Numbered from the stretch's first letter, positions 7,193-14,227 are shown. The stretch: 16,552 nucleotides of DNA from an uncultured Burkholderiaceae bacterium (GCA_937871985.1 CALMPB010000463.1:1-16552); one strand, 5' to 3'. The notes: generated by a model not told the origin, from the letters alone. A program made the numbers and translations.

Positions 7193-7280
7193 CAGTTGCG
7201 CCTAAAAAGTAGACGGATATAAAAAATAGTCGTACATTAACTATACGCGATCATCCTTCGGTCGTCTACCCGGAGCCCCA
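7193..7280. promoter_or_regulatory. Divergent promoter region with candidate WYL-regulator operator
   Basis: This 88-bp gap is far more AT-rich than its surroundings and must hold the promoters of both arms. It contains GTAGACG (7209-7215) with its exact complement CGTCTAC (7263-7269), and in the middle ATAGT (7226-7230) with ACTAT (7240-7244) around 9 bases. TATACG (7242-7247) could serve as a -10 for the rightward operon, so the inner repeat would overlap a promoter. That is the expected place for a repressor site. CGGAG at 7271-7275 is the probable ribosome-binding site of the MBL gene. Confidence 0.55.
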
Positions 7281-8474
7281 ATGCCCACAACCATCACGTT
7301 TTTTCCCGTCGACAACGGGGACATGACCCTCATCAAGTTCGGCGACCTCGACGCAACCACCCTGCTGATCGACGTAAACATCAGGCAAGACGCCGACGAC
7401 CCTGACGGTGAGGCGCGCGATGTCGCCAAGGATCTGCGCGACCGACTGAAGAAAGATGAGAACGGCAGGCCGTATGTCGATGCGTTCCTGCTGAGCCACC
7501 CGGACCAGGACCATTGCCGAGGCCTGACGCGGCACTTCCACCTGGGGCCGCTGGACAAGTATCCGGATGACAAGAAGGACGACAAGGACAAGAAGATCGT
7601 GATCCGCGAGATATGGTCGTCTCCGATCGTGTTTCGACGCGCCAGCAAGACGCACACCTTGAGTGACGACGCCAAGGCATTCAACACGGAGGCGCGTCGG
7701 CGCGTACAGCTGAACCGCGACAAGAATTTCGTCGTCGGGAACGGCGACCGCATTCAGATCATGGGCGAGGACATCGACGGAAAAACCGATGATCTCACCT
7801 CGATTGTGCGGAAGGTGGACACGCGCTTCTCGACGATCAATGGCAAGAGTTCCGCATTCTTCTCCGCGATTCTTCTGGCACCCTTGGACGCCCAGGACGA
7901 CGAAGAAGAGGAAGAGTGCCTGGTCAAGAACCAGTCCAGCGTGATCTTGAACTTCACATTGGCCGCTGATGCTCAGACGCCGGATGGCGCAAAATTCCTT
8001 ACTGGTGGCGATGCCGAAGTATTTATCTGGAACCGCCAGTGGCAGCGCCACAAGGCCGAAGCCGATGTGCTTGAGTACGACATCATGCAGGCGCCACATC
8101 ACTGTTCCTGGCATTCGCTGTCCTATGACAGTTGGTCGGACTACCGCGAAAAGGCCAAACTTGATGCCGACGCTCGCAAGGCGCTTTCGCAGACCCGCAA
8201 CGGTGCCGTCATCGTCGCCAGTTGCAAGCCGATCGCAGACGACGACAGCGATCCGCCCTGCATCCGCGCAAAGCGTGAATACGTAGCAATCGTGGACGAA
8301 GTAAAAGGCGACTTTTACTGCACGGGCGAATATCCGAGCGAAAAATCCGTGGAGCCCCTCGTTTTCACCGTCACCGCTCAGGGTGTGCAGCCTCCCTCGA
8401 AGAAGGAAGCCGGATCGAAGGCCGCCGCCGTGATCACCTCCGCGCGCGCGCCCATGCCACACGGGGCATCATGA
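7281..8474 (+). CDS. MBL-fold metallo-hydrolase 1 of the E2-E1-JAB operon
   Basis: The 397-aa protein has the metal-binding pattern of the metallo-beta-lactamase fold, in the ComEC/Rec2-like branch. It has LLSHPDQDHCRG (70-81, HxDxDH), NQSSVIL (217-223), the metal-bridging Asp in GGDAE (242-246) and APHHCSWHS (271-279). No signal peptide or TM segment is seen, so it should be cytoplasmic. Two highly charged insertions, lysine/aspartate-rich (95-105) and acidic (206-212), interrupt the fold. The last 30 or so residues, from about 368, look disordered and end PMPHGAS. The stop overlaps the next gene start as ATGA, so the two are translationally coupled. Substrate is unknown; nucleic acid, cyclic nucleotide or a conjugate are all possible. 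Confidence 0.88.
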   Translation: MPTTITFFPVDNGDMTLIKFGDLDATTLLIDVNIRQDADDPDGEARDVAKDLRDRLKKDENGRPYVDAFLLSHPDQDHCRGLTRHFHLGPLDKYPDDKKDDKDKKIVIREIWSSPIVFRRASKTHTLSDDAKAFNTEARRRVQLNRDKNFVVGNGDRIQIMGEDIDGKTDDLTSIVRKVDTRFSTINGKSSAFFSAILLAPLDAQDDEEEEECLVKNQSSVILNFTLAADAQTPDGAKFLTGGDAEVFIWNRQWQRHKAEADVLEYDIMQAPHHCSWHSLSYDSWSDYREKAKLDADARKALSQTRNGAVIVASCKPIADDDSDPPCIRAKREYVAIVDEVKGDFYCTGEYPSEKSVEPLVFTVTAQGVQPPSKKEAGSKAAAVITSARAPMPHGAS

Positions 8475-10726
8475 CGGGCACCATCGCGGACGCACTGCAT
8501 CAACTTCAGCGGCACAGGGGCCTTGTCCGCGTTGGCGAGCCAAGGAAAAGTGGTGAATCGACGCAGATTGAAGTCGATGTTGCTGTTGAATTGCCGAGCA
8601 GGTCTCGGCGCAATGGCGTATCCGGGACCGGAGTGCGCTCGGTCGAGACATGCGTTCTGGTATTCGGCAGTGACTGGCCCATGTCTGCACCCAAGCCTTT
8701 CTTGCGTGCGGACTTCCCACTCAACTTGCCGCACATCAATCCTCATCGCGAAGGCGAGTTGGTCTCGCCTTGTCTGTTCGAGGGATCGTTGGACGAGCTG
8801 CTGCATCGGTTTGGTCTGGACGCCATCGTCGATCAGTTGATCGTTTGGTTGCACAAGGCCGCAGCCGGGACGTTGCTGGACCTTGAACAGGGGTGGGAGC
8901 CGACTCGTCGAGACAGTTGTCCTTCGACCCTTGTATTCAGTGCCGAGAATGTCGCGGCCGCCGCTCCCGCTGACGGCACGATTTTGGTGGTTCCCGCAGG
9001 CTACGTGACGATTGATGGCGGGCTATACGCCATCGTCAATGCCGAACTGACTGCTCAAGTCGATCCTGTGTTCTATCAGGAGGTTCACAACGACAAGTTG
9101 GGTAAATGGGGAAATGGCCATACCGCAGCCTTCATTGCGCGGGCTCCAATAACCGACGGCAACCCGCATGTGGTCGGCCACTATCAACCCGAGACGGTTG
9201 TCGATCTCGCGACGTTGCTTGATCGAGCAGCGGAACTCGGCGTCGATCGTGACGCTTTGGCTCAAGGCTTGGACGGCTACTATGGACGTTCGATTCTGGA
9301 TATGCAGCAAGACTCGCGTGGCTGGACGCATGGCTTGTATGCGATTGTGATTCTGACTGTTCAAAGGCCAGCGTCGCTTGTGGGCTCACCGGGGAGAAGT
9401 ATCGAGGTATTGCCCTACGTGGTGCGCTATGAACTCAACGCTCAATCGCTCCTGGAGCGAAACGCCACGGTTCACCCGGCTTTTCACGCACATGCGTTGT
9501 CTCCCGAACTGCTGGCAAGAACGTCCGGCATTCCATCTGCGGCCACATCGCAGCCGCTGGTCTTGCTCGGCTGCGGAAGCGTGGGGTCGAAAATCGCGAT
9601 GCAACTGGGGCGAGCGGGTTTCGGCTCAATGACCTTCGTCGATAACGAGTCCATGTCGCCTCACAACGCGGCCCGGCATGCACTCATTGAGCGGGCATCG
9701 GTGCTGGTCCCACCTCGGAAGTCGGCGCTGATGAAGACGGCCTTTGAGTCGCTGTCGCATCTTCAATCGCAAGCGTTCGACACCGACGCAGTGACTCTCT
9801 TGGTCGATGCTGCGCAGTTTGCTGCAACCGTTCCGCAGGATGCGGCCCTCATCGTGGATGCGACAGCCTCACTTCAGGTGTTGGCCGCAGAAACGCAATC
9901 AACGGCGCTGAACCAATCCCCTGCGCGGTTGGCACGGATCGTCATGTATGGCCAGGGGCGCTGTGTCGCGGTTTTGCTTGAAGGGCCTGGTCGCGCCGGT
10001 CGGGTTGACGATCTTACGGCATTCTTGTTCGAGTGCTGTCGGTTTGTGCCGGAACTGCGGGCGTCGATTGCTGGCGATACGTCTGAGCCGACGCGTATTT
10101 TTGTGGGCGACAACTGCCGTTCACTGACGATGCCAATGTCCGATGCCGTTGTTTCGCGTTCTGCTTCATTAGCTGGCCTGCAACTGGAACGCTGGCTCGT
10201 TGGCGGACTCCCGAAGGAGGCGACGCTTTGCGCCGGGGTCTCGGATACCGAAGGCCTCGGCATGGCATGGACCAGCACCAGCCTCGGCCCGACCACTGTG
10301 CTCAACGTAGCAGACGATGGTGGCTGGAACATTCGGATTCTGCACCCTGTCGTGCAAGCGATCCATGCTGATGCGCTGCGCTGGGGCGCTCTGGAAACAG
10401 GTGGAGCCTTGGTCGGTCGTATCTCGTTTGAGAATCGAACCATCACCATTGCTGGCCTCGTGGATGCGCCGCCTGACAGCATTCGGGAGGCCGCCCGCTT
10501 CGTCCTTGGGACGAATGGGCTTGTTCAAAATTTGCGCACAGCGAATGGAACCTCTTTGGGGTATCTGGCCTTCATCGGCACTTGGCATAGCCACCCGAAA
10601 GGCGGCGCACATTCGGGCATAGACCGAAATACGTTGCGCGGCATCGCCGAGGATGCTGGCGGCCTTCCCGCCGTGTCGTTGGTATGGACTCCGACAGGAC
10701 TCAGGTGTGCGGTGGATCGCTGGTAA
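8471..10726 (+). CDS. E2-E1-JAB triple-fusion ubiquitin-like conjugation/deconjugation protein
   Basis: This 751-aa protein joins three activities. The E2/UBC-like domain (about 1-150) has PKPFLR, PHIN (87-90) and SPCLFEG, with C101 as the likely thioester cysteine. A linker domain of unknown role follows (about 155-355). The ThiF/E1-like domain (about 360-580) has the nucleotide-binding LLGCGSVGSK (365-374), the acidic D391 (FVDNES), N399 and R402 (NAARH), and a candidate catalytic cysteine at C549 (DNCRSL). The JAB/JAMM protease domain (about 630-751) has E642 (LETGG), H706/H708 (TWHSHP), S715 and D718. E2-E1 fusions with separate JAB proteins occur in type II CBASS (Cap2 and Cap3); here all are in one chain. 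It should activate a C-terminus, transfer it to a target and cut it again. Its donor is not evident nearby. Confidence 0.93.
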   Translation: MTGTIADALHQLQRHRGLVRVGEPRKSGESTQIEVDVAVELPSRSRRNGVSGTGVRSVETCVLVFGSDWPMSAPKPFLRADFPLNLPHINPHREGELVSPCLFEGSLDELLHRFGLDAIVDQLIVWLHKAAAGTLLDLEQGWEPTRRDSCPSTLVFSAENVAAAAPADGTILVVPAGYVTIDGGLYAIVNAELTAQVDPVFYQEVHNDKLGKWGNGHTAAFIARAPITDGNPHVVGHYQPETVVDLATLLDRAAELGVDRDALAQGLDGYYGRSILDMQQDSRGWTHGLYAIVILTVQRPASLVGSPGRSIEVLPYVVRYELNAQSLLERNATVHPAFHAHALSPELLARTSGIPSAATSQPLVLLGCGSVGSKIAMQLGRAGFGSMTFVDNESMSPHNAARHALIERASVLVPPRKSALMKTAFESLSHLQSQAFDTDAVTLLVDAAQFAATVPQDAALIVDATASLQVLAAETQSTALNQSPARLARIVMYGQGRCVAVLLEGPGRAGRVDDLTAFLFECCRFVPELRASIAGDTSEPTRIFVGDNCRSLTMPMSDAVVSRSASLAGLQLERWLVGGLPKEATLCAGVSDTEGLGMAWTSTSLGPTTVLNVADDGGWNIRILHPVVQAIHADALRWGALETGGALVGRISFENRTITIAGLVDAPPDSIREAARFVLGTNGLVQNLRTANGTSLGYLAFIGTWHSHPKGGAHSGIDRNTLRGIAEDAGGLPAVSLVWTPTGLRCAVDRW

Positions 10727-10771
10727 AGGCAAAGCCGCCGGCACTTTCTTGGCATAAAACGAAAGGGATGT

Positions 10772-11842
10772 ATGGCTGACTACTTCGAGATCGATTTTCT
10801 TGGCGTCGAAACAGCGAAAAGCGGGGATGCAATCACGCTACGCTATTCGGTGAATGGCACAGAGGGCGTGCACGTCGTTGACGGTGGGTATCTGGATACG
10901 GGAGATCAGCTCGTCGAGCACCTGAAGACGTACTATGGAACAACAGTCATCGACCATGTGATCCTCACACACCCCGATCGCGATCACGCCAATGGGCTGC
11001 GAAAAGTCCTGGAGCAATGCACAGTCAAAAATCTCTGGATCAACAGGCCGTGGATCTATGCAGATCAGTTGATTGATCGATTCGAGACCTATGAATCAGT
11101 TGAAGCACTGAGACGGAAATTGCGCTCCATCTACGATGCCACGGCAATTCTTGAGGATCTTGCGGTTGAGAAGGGAATTCCAATCCATGCCCCTCTTCAG
11201 GGGCAGAACATCGGTCCCTTCATGGTGATGGCACCCACACTAGATCGCTACTTCGACCTGATCGTGGACTCCGCGAAGACACCGGAAGCTGTTGAAGAAA
11301 GTGCTTTGGATAGCGCGCTGAGCAGCATATTCCGGGTGGTGAAGGCCGCGACCGCCTACATCAAGTCCCTGTGGGGCGAGGAATATTTTCCGCCGGAGCC
11401 TACCAGCCGTGAAAATGAAATGAGTGTGGTCCAGTCGGCTGTTCTGAACGGTCATCGTGTCATGCTTACTGGCGATGCCGGGCGTGAAGCGCTGCAAGAG
11501 GTTATTGACTACGCGCCTTTTGCCGGACTCGCGTTGCCAGGCATTCGGTATTTCCAGGTGCCTCATCATGGCGGGCGACACAATGTCTCGACTGAAATTC
11601 TGGATCAACTGGTTGGTCCACGATTGGACAGCATGCCGGACAAGCATACCTGGAATGCCATTTGCAGTTCTGCCAAAGCCGATGAGGATCACCCGCGGAA
11701 GTCCGTAATTCGCGCTGTATTGCACCGGGGTGGGCACTGGGCGGCAACCGAAAGCAAGAATCTCCGCATTGGGGCGGGCATTACCCGCGATGGCTGGGTA
11801 TCAATTCCTCAAGCAGAGTACCCCGAAGAGCAAGAGAGTTGA
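10772..11842 (+). CDS. MBL-fold metallo-hydrolase 2 of the E2-E1-JAB operon
   Basis: The 356-aa protein is a second metallo-beta-lactamase-fold enzyme, clearly different from the first. It has VDGGY (36-40), LTHPDRDHANG (65-75, HxDxDH), ENEMSVV (214-220), LTGDAG (232-237) and VPHHGGRHN (263-271), the set seen in ComEC-like cytoplasmic MBL proteins. No signal peptide is visible. The ATG at 10772 follows AAAGGGA (10762-10768). It lies 45 bases after the triple fusion with no terminator between, so it is the third gene of the operon. The His/Asp metal ligands are all present, so it should be active. It could process nucleic acid or nucleotides as an effector, or remove a modification. Confidence 0.88.
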   Translation: MADYFEIDFLGVETAKSGDAITLRYSVNGTEGVHVVDGGYLDTGDQLVEHLKTYYGTTVIDHVILTHPDRDHANGLRKVLEQCTVKNLWINRPWIYADQLIDRFETYESVEALRRKLRSIYDATAILEDLAVEKGIPIHAPLQGQNIGPFMVMAPTLDRYFDLIVDSAKTPEAVEESALDSALSSIFRVVKAATAYIKSLWGEEYFPPEPTSRENEMSVVQSAVLNGHRVMLTGDAGREALQEVIDYAPFAGLALPGIRYFQVPHHGGRHNVSTEILDQLVGPRLDSMPDKHTWNAICSSAKADEDHPRKSVIRAVLHRGGHWAATESKNLRIGAGITRDGWVSIPQAEYPEEQES

Positions 11843-11896
11843 GCGGGCAGTTTGAGCGTGACGTGCTGTTCATTGGCTTTCTGCCGCCTACGTTAT

Positions 11897-12006
11897 GAGC
11901 GTCCCGGCGTTCCGCCGTCGGACTCGCGGGCTGCGCCCCGCGCCTCATGCCGAGTCGCGGCCACCCGGCTTTGATTCCTGACGCCTCCGGCCTTGCGGGC
12001 CTGCGC
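11897..12006. repeat. 110-bp direct repeat, copy A
   Basis: This G+C-rich stretch begins GAGCGTCCCGGCGTTCCGCC and is repeated in the same orientation at 13136-13245. The copies agree at 98 of 110 positions by eye, with no gaps. It contains a CGGCG-TTC-CGCCG hairpin and ends in the TGACGCCTCCGGCC...GGGCCTGCGC unit also found elsewhere in the backbone. It separates the MBL operon from the next gene, and the gap holds no other coding sequence. Confidence 0.9.
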
Positions 12007-12034
12007 TTGCCTAACTACCAGGTACTTGCAACCT

Positions 12035-13051
12035 ATGCATGCGATGTCGCTCTCTGAGTTTCCAATTTCTGTGCTTGAACTCCACACATGGCCGTGGTGG
12101 CGAAGATTTTGGAATCGACCGCCGGCGCTTGTACGGAAGCGGTGTGAAGCTTGGCGTGAGCTATTGGGGCTCAAGGAGTCGGCAGGAAAAAATGTGCTCC
12201 TCAACACCGCAAAATCGAAGATTTTTGATGACTCACGCCGTCGATGGGACATCCTGGACAATCTTAATCGCAGCAACTTTACTTTGCGGAGCCGATTTTC
12301 GGGCTTAGCCTCGGGCGCTAAGGAGGCTTTCCAAAGTCCTCATGGATCGCTAGTGCAAGTGACGATGGTGCCTCACTTTGAATGCGACGCAAGCGATATA
12401 GAGGGCATCTCCGCAAGCAAGTCGGCAGATATGCCACACGAAAGTGTGGATGTCTTTGGTGCCTACTATATTGATGAGCAGAATCGATATGCCAGAAAAG
12501 GAAAGCCCCCGCTCGGACTGGATGATGCGAGCTTAAAAGAGCTTTGTTCTCATGGCGAAATTCGGCTACTGCACGGACGTGGCTCCGACACGTTTAGCGT
12601 GCGAGCTTGGGATGGCCGTTTGTTCCTTGACAACAGTGGCGGATCTCACCATCTTGCGGGCGCCGTGCATGTCGCTAAGCGCATTGGCGCGCGCATTCAC
12701 CTCGCCTCGAAACTCTATCTCTACCAGCTCAACCATTTGACTGTGCAATGGCTGCTCGATGGATTTCATCTGGTATTGCTCCCCAAGGATTTGGCCGGAC
12801 AGATGCTATGGACTGTGAAGAGCTTGGTAGGTTCTGGTTCGAACATGGAGTTCCCGCCTGTACTGGCCGAAGGCACGCTTTTGGCATTCCCCCGGGGTTC
12901 GCAAATCGCCGAGTCCGTGATGGCAGAACTATTGAGTCAGGGGCACCACGATTTGGGCAATGATTTGAGGGAAGCGCTGACTGCGCAACAGCGGTTCTTG
13001 ACTGAATCGACGGCTCTATGGACAAAGCAATTTTCATCTCCAACCTGCTGA
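12035..13051 (+). CDS. Unrecognised 338-aa protein, single-gene cargo between direct repeats
   Basis: The frame is open further upstream, but that part is the repeat, so translation probably starts at ATG 12035 or ATG 12044; neither has a strong ribosome-binding site. I cannot assign a family with confidence. The N-terminal region (about 15-65) is basic and tryptophan-rich (PWWRRFWNRPP). The middle has a distinctive block, WDGRLFLDNSGGSHHLAGAVHVAKRIGA, at about residues 190-217, which faintly recalls proteins annotated DUF6685 or a ParB/Srx-like pocket; this is memory only. No signal peptide, TM segment or HTH is evident. The gene is less G+C-rich than the backbone, suggesting recent acquisition. 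It may be an independent defence or regulatory cargo gene, or a fourth member of the MBL system. Confidence 0.72.
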   Translation: MHAMSLSEFPISVLELHTWPWWRRFWNRPPALVRKRCEAWRELLGLKESAGKNVLLNTAKSKIFDDSRRRWDILDNLNRSNFTLRSRFSGLASGAKEAFQSPHGSLVQVTMVPHFECDASDIEGISASKSADMPHESVDVFGAYYIDEQNRYARKGKPPLGLDDASLKELCSHGEIRLLHGRGSDTFSVRAWDGRLFLDNSGGSHHLAGAVHVAKRIGARIHLASKLYLYQLNHLTVQWLLDGFHLVLLPKDLAGQMLWTVKSLVGSGSNMEFPPVLAEGTLLAFPRGSQIAESVMAELLSQGHHDLGNDLREALTAQQRFLTESTALWTKQFSSPTC

Positions 13052-13135
13052 CGATGCTCTAAATGCGTGTGGTCACGTCGTTACCTATAGATCGCGAGTT
13101 GAAGCTCCACATTTCATAGGAACTTAGCGACAAAA

Positions 13136-13245
13136 GAGCGTCCCGGCGTTCCGCCGTCGGGCTCGCGGGCTACGCCCCATGCCTCGTACCGAGTCATGGC
13201 CATCCGGCTTTGATCCCTGACGCCTCCGGCCCTGTGGGCCTGCGC
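13136..13245. repeat. 110-bp direct repeat, copy B
   Basis: This is the second copy of the repeat at 11897-12006, 1239 bases downstream. The 12 differences from copy A are all transitions. Directly after the aligned part, copy B has seven extra bases (GCTGCGC, 13246-13252) before both copies resume with TTGCC. This copy is joined to the radC leader and is probably the resident backbone version. Confidence 0.9.
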
Positions 13246-13285
13246 GCTGCGCTTGCCCATCCGTCGTCTCTGCGGGCGGGGTGTG

Positions 13286-13445
13286 GGCGGTCTTGCTGTT
13301 CCCTTCACCGTATCACGGCGTTCTCGCCGTCAAGGGCTGCGCGCGCCTTGCGCGCTTGCGTCCTGGCGGCCGTCGCTGACCCCTGACCGCTTGCGCTGCG
13401 CCGTGCTGAGGCCGGTTCCGGGCAATTCCGCCCGAGCAACCGGAG
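13286..13445 (+). repeat. Leader repeat, copy 1 (radC 5' region)
   Basis: It shares a 58-base identical block (13286-13343), a 32-base identical block (13377-13408) and a 20-base identical block (13413-13432) with 14063-14221. The similarity carries on to the ribosome-binding site AACCGGAG. The first block contains the hairpin ACGGCG-TTCT-CGCCGT (13315-13330). The conserved position directly ahead of two genes suggests a cis-acting 5' leader or promoter, not random duplication. Confidence 0.85.
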
Positions 13446-13452
13446 CATGATC

Positions 13453-13959
13453 ATGTCGCAACTTTCTCTGTCTCTCGATTCCTCGCTGCTGGTGCGTGAC
13501 GACCAGGGGCGCTATCTGCCGGCGACTGCCGACCAAATTCTGGAAGCTGCGCGGTACGTTATCGACCAGAAAACTCCGCGCGGGACGCTGTTCACTTCGC
13601 CGGCGCTGGTCAAGGACTACCTGCGCACCAAGCTGGCCAACTTCGAGCATGAGGTTTTCGCTACGCTGTTCCTCGACAGCCAGAACCGTCTGATCGAATA
13701 CGTGGAGATGTTTCGCGGCACCATCGACCAGGCATCGGTGTATCCGCGCGAAGTCGTGAAAACGGCACTGCAACACAACGCAGCGGCCGTGATCTTTTCG
13801 CACAATCATCCGAGCGGCAATTCCGAGCCGAGCCAGGCGGACAAGCTGCTGACCCAACGCCTCAAGGAAGCCCTGGCGCTGGTGGACGTGCGCACGCTGG
13901 ATCACATCGTCGTCGGCGGCGAGGCCACTACGTCATTCGCTGAGCGTGGCCTGATCTGA
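13453..13959 (+). CDS. radC: RadC-like JAB/MPN-domain protein of the element backbone
   Basis: The start is set at ATG 13453, not ATG 13447, because GGAG at 13442-13445 is then seven bases away, as in the duplicated leader of the next gene. The 168-aa protein is the short mobile-element form of RadC: it lacks the N-terminal HhH part of chromosomal RadC and is mostly the MPN+ domain. The motif SHNHPSGNSEPSQAD has the normal JAMM spacing (H, x, H, seven residues, S, two residues, D), with the glutamate in NFEHEVF. RadC proteins of this kind are common in ICEs and phages and their role, perhaps anti-restriction or DNA processing, is unsettled. A terminator follows directly. Confidence 0.95.
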   Translation: MSQLSLSLDSSLLVRDDQGRYLPATADQILEAARYVIDQKTPRGTLFTSPALVKDYLRTKLANFEHEVFATLFLDSQNRLIEYVEMFRGTIDQASVYPREVVKTALQHNAAAVIFSHNHPSGNSEPSQADKLLTQRLKEALALVDVRTLDHIVVGGEATTSFAERGLI

Positions 13960-13963
13960 CACA

Positions 13964-13985
13964 GGGGGGCTGCGGCCCCTTTTTT
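13964..13985 (+). terminator. Rho-independent terminator of radC
   Basis: GGGGC (13966-13970), a TGCG tetraloop and GCCCC (13975-13979) form a stable hairpin extended by two wobble pairs. It is followed by six T residues (13980-13985), five bases after the radC stop. Confidence 0.85.
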
Positions 13986-14062
13986 GCTGCGCCCGGTGGC
14001 GCAGCTACGGCCCTCGCGGGCCTGCGCTTGCTGAAGACAGGTGTGCGTAGGTGGTGGTGTGA

Positions 14063-14221
14063 GGCGGTCTTGCTGTTCCCTTCACCGTATCACGGCGTTC
14101 TCGCCGTCAAGGGCTGCGCGTGCAAGCACGCTTGCGGCCTCCCGGCCGTCCTTGACCCCTGACCGCTTGCGCTGCGCCGTGCTGGTGACGGTTCCGGGCA
14201 ATTCCGCCTGTGTAACCGGAG
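14063..14221 (+). repeat. Leader repeat, copy 2 (5' region of the Cys/His protein gene)
   Basis: This second copy of the radC leader lies 776-777 bases downstream, including the hairpin ACGGCG-TTCT-CGCCGT (14092-14107) and the GGTTCCGGGCAATTCCGCC block, and ends at GGAG (14218-14221), the ribosome-binding site of the next gene. The coding sequences that follow the two copies are unrelated, so only the leader is duplicated. Confidence 0.85.
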
Positions 14222-14227
14222 ATCGTC

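Larger units (their letters stand above)
13052..13452. other. 401-bp non-coding stretch upstream of radC
   Basis: The first 85 bases after the cargo gene are of mixed composition, with no terminator I can see. Then come repeat copy B (13136-13245) and the duplicated leader (13286-13445). Open frames in this region on either strand are made of repeat sequence and show no protein-like composition, so I call no gene here. Confidence 0.7.

Noticed and set aside
7266..8462. 398-codon minus-strand frame opposite MBL 1
   Set aside because: The plus-strand frame carries the MBL metal motifs and is coupled to the next gene; the opposite frame has no ribosome-binding site or recognisable domain.
5495..11842. 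Calling the locus a type II CBASS system
   Set aside because: The E2-E1 and JAB domains and a CapW-like regulator fit, but no CD-NTase is present and two MBL proteins are not part of canonical CBASS.
12434..12449. CCACAC-GAAA-GTGTGG hairpin with a GNRA-type loop
   Set aside because: It lies within an open coding frame, has no T-run and no sign of a regulatory role; recorded as probably chance.
13453..13959. RadC as a deconjugating partner of the E2-E1-JAB system, since both have JAMM motifs
   Set aside because: RadC belongs to the ICE backbone behind repeats and another cargo gene, with its own leader and terminator; the shared fold is coincidental.
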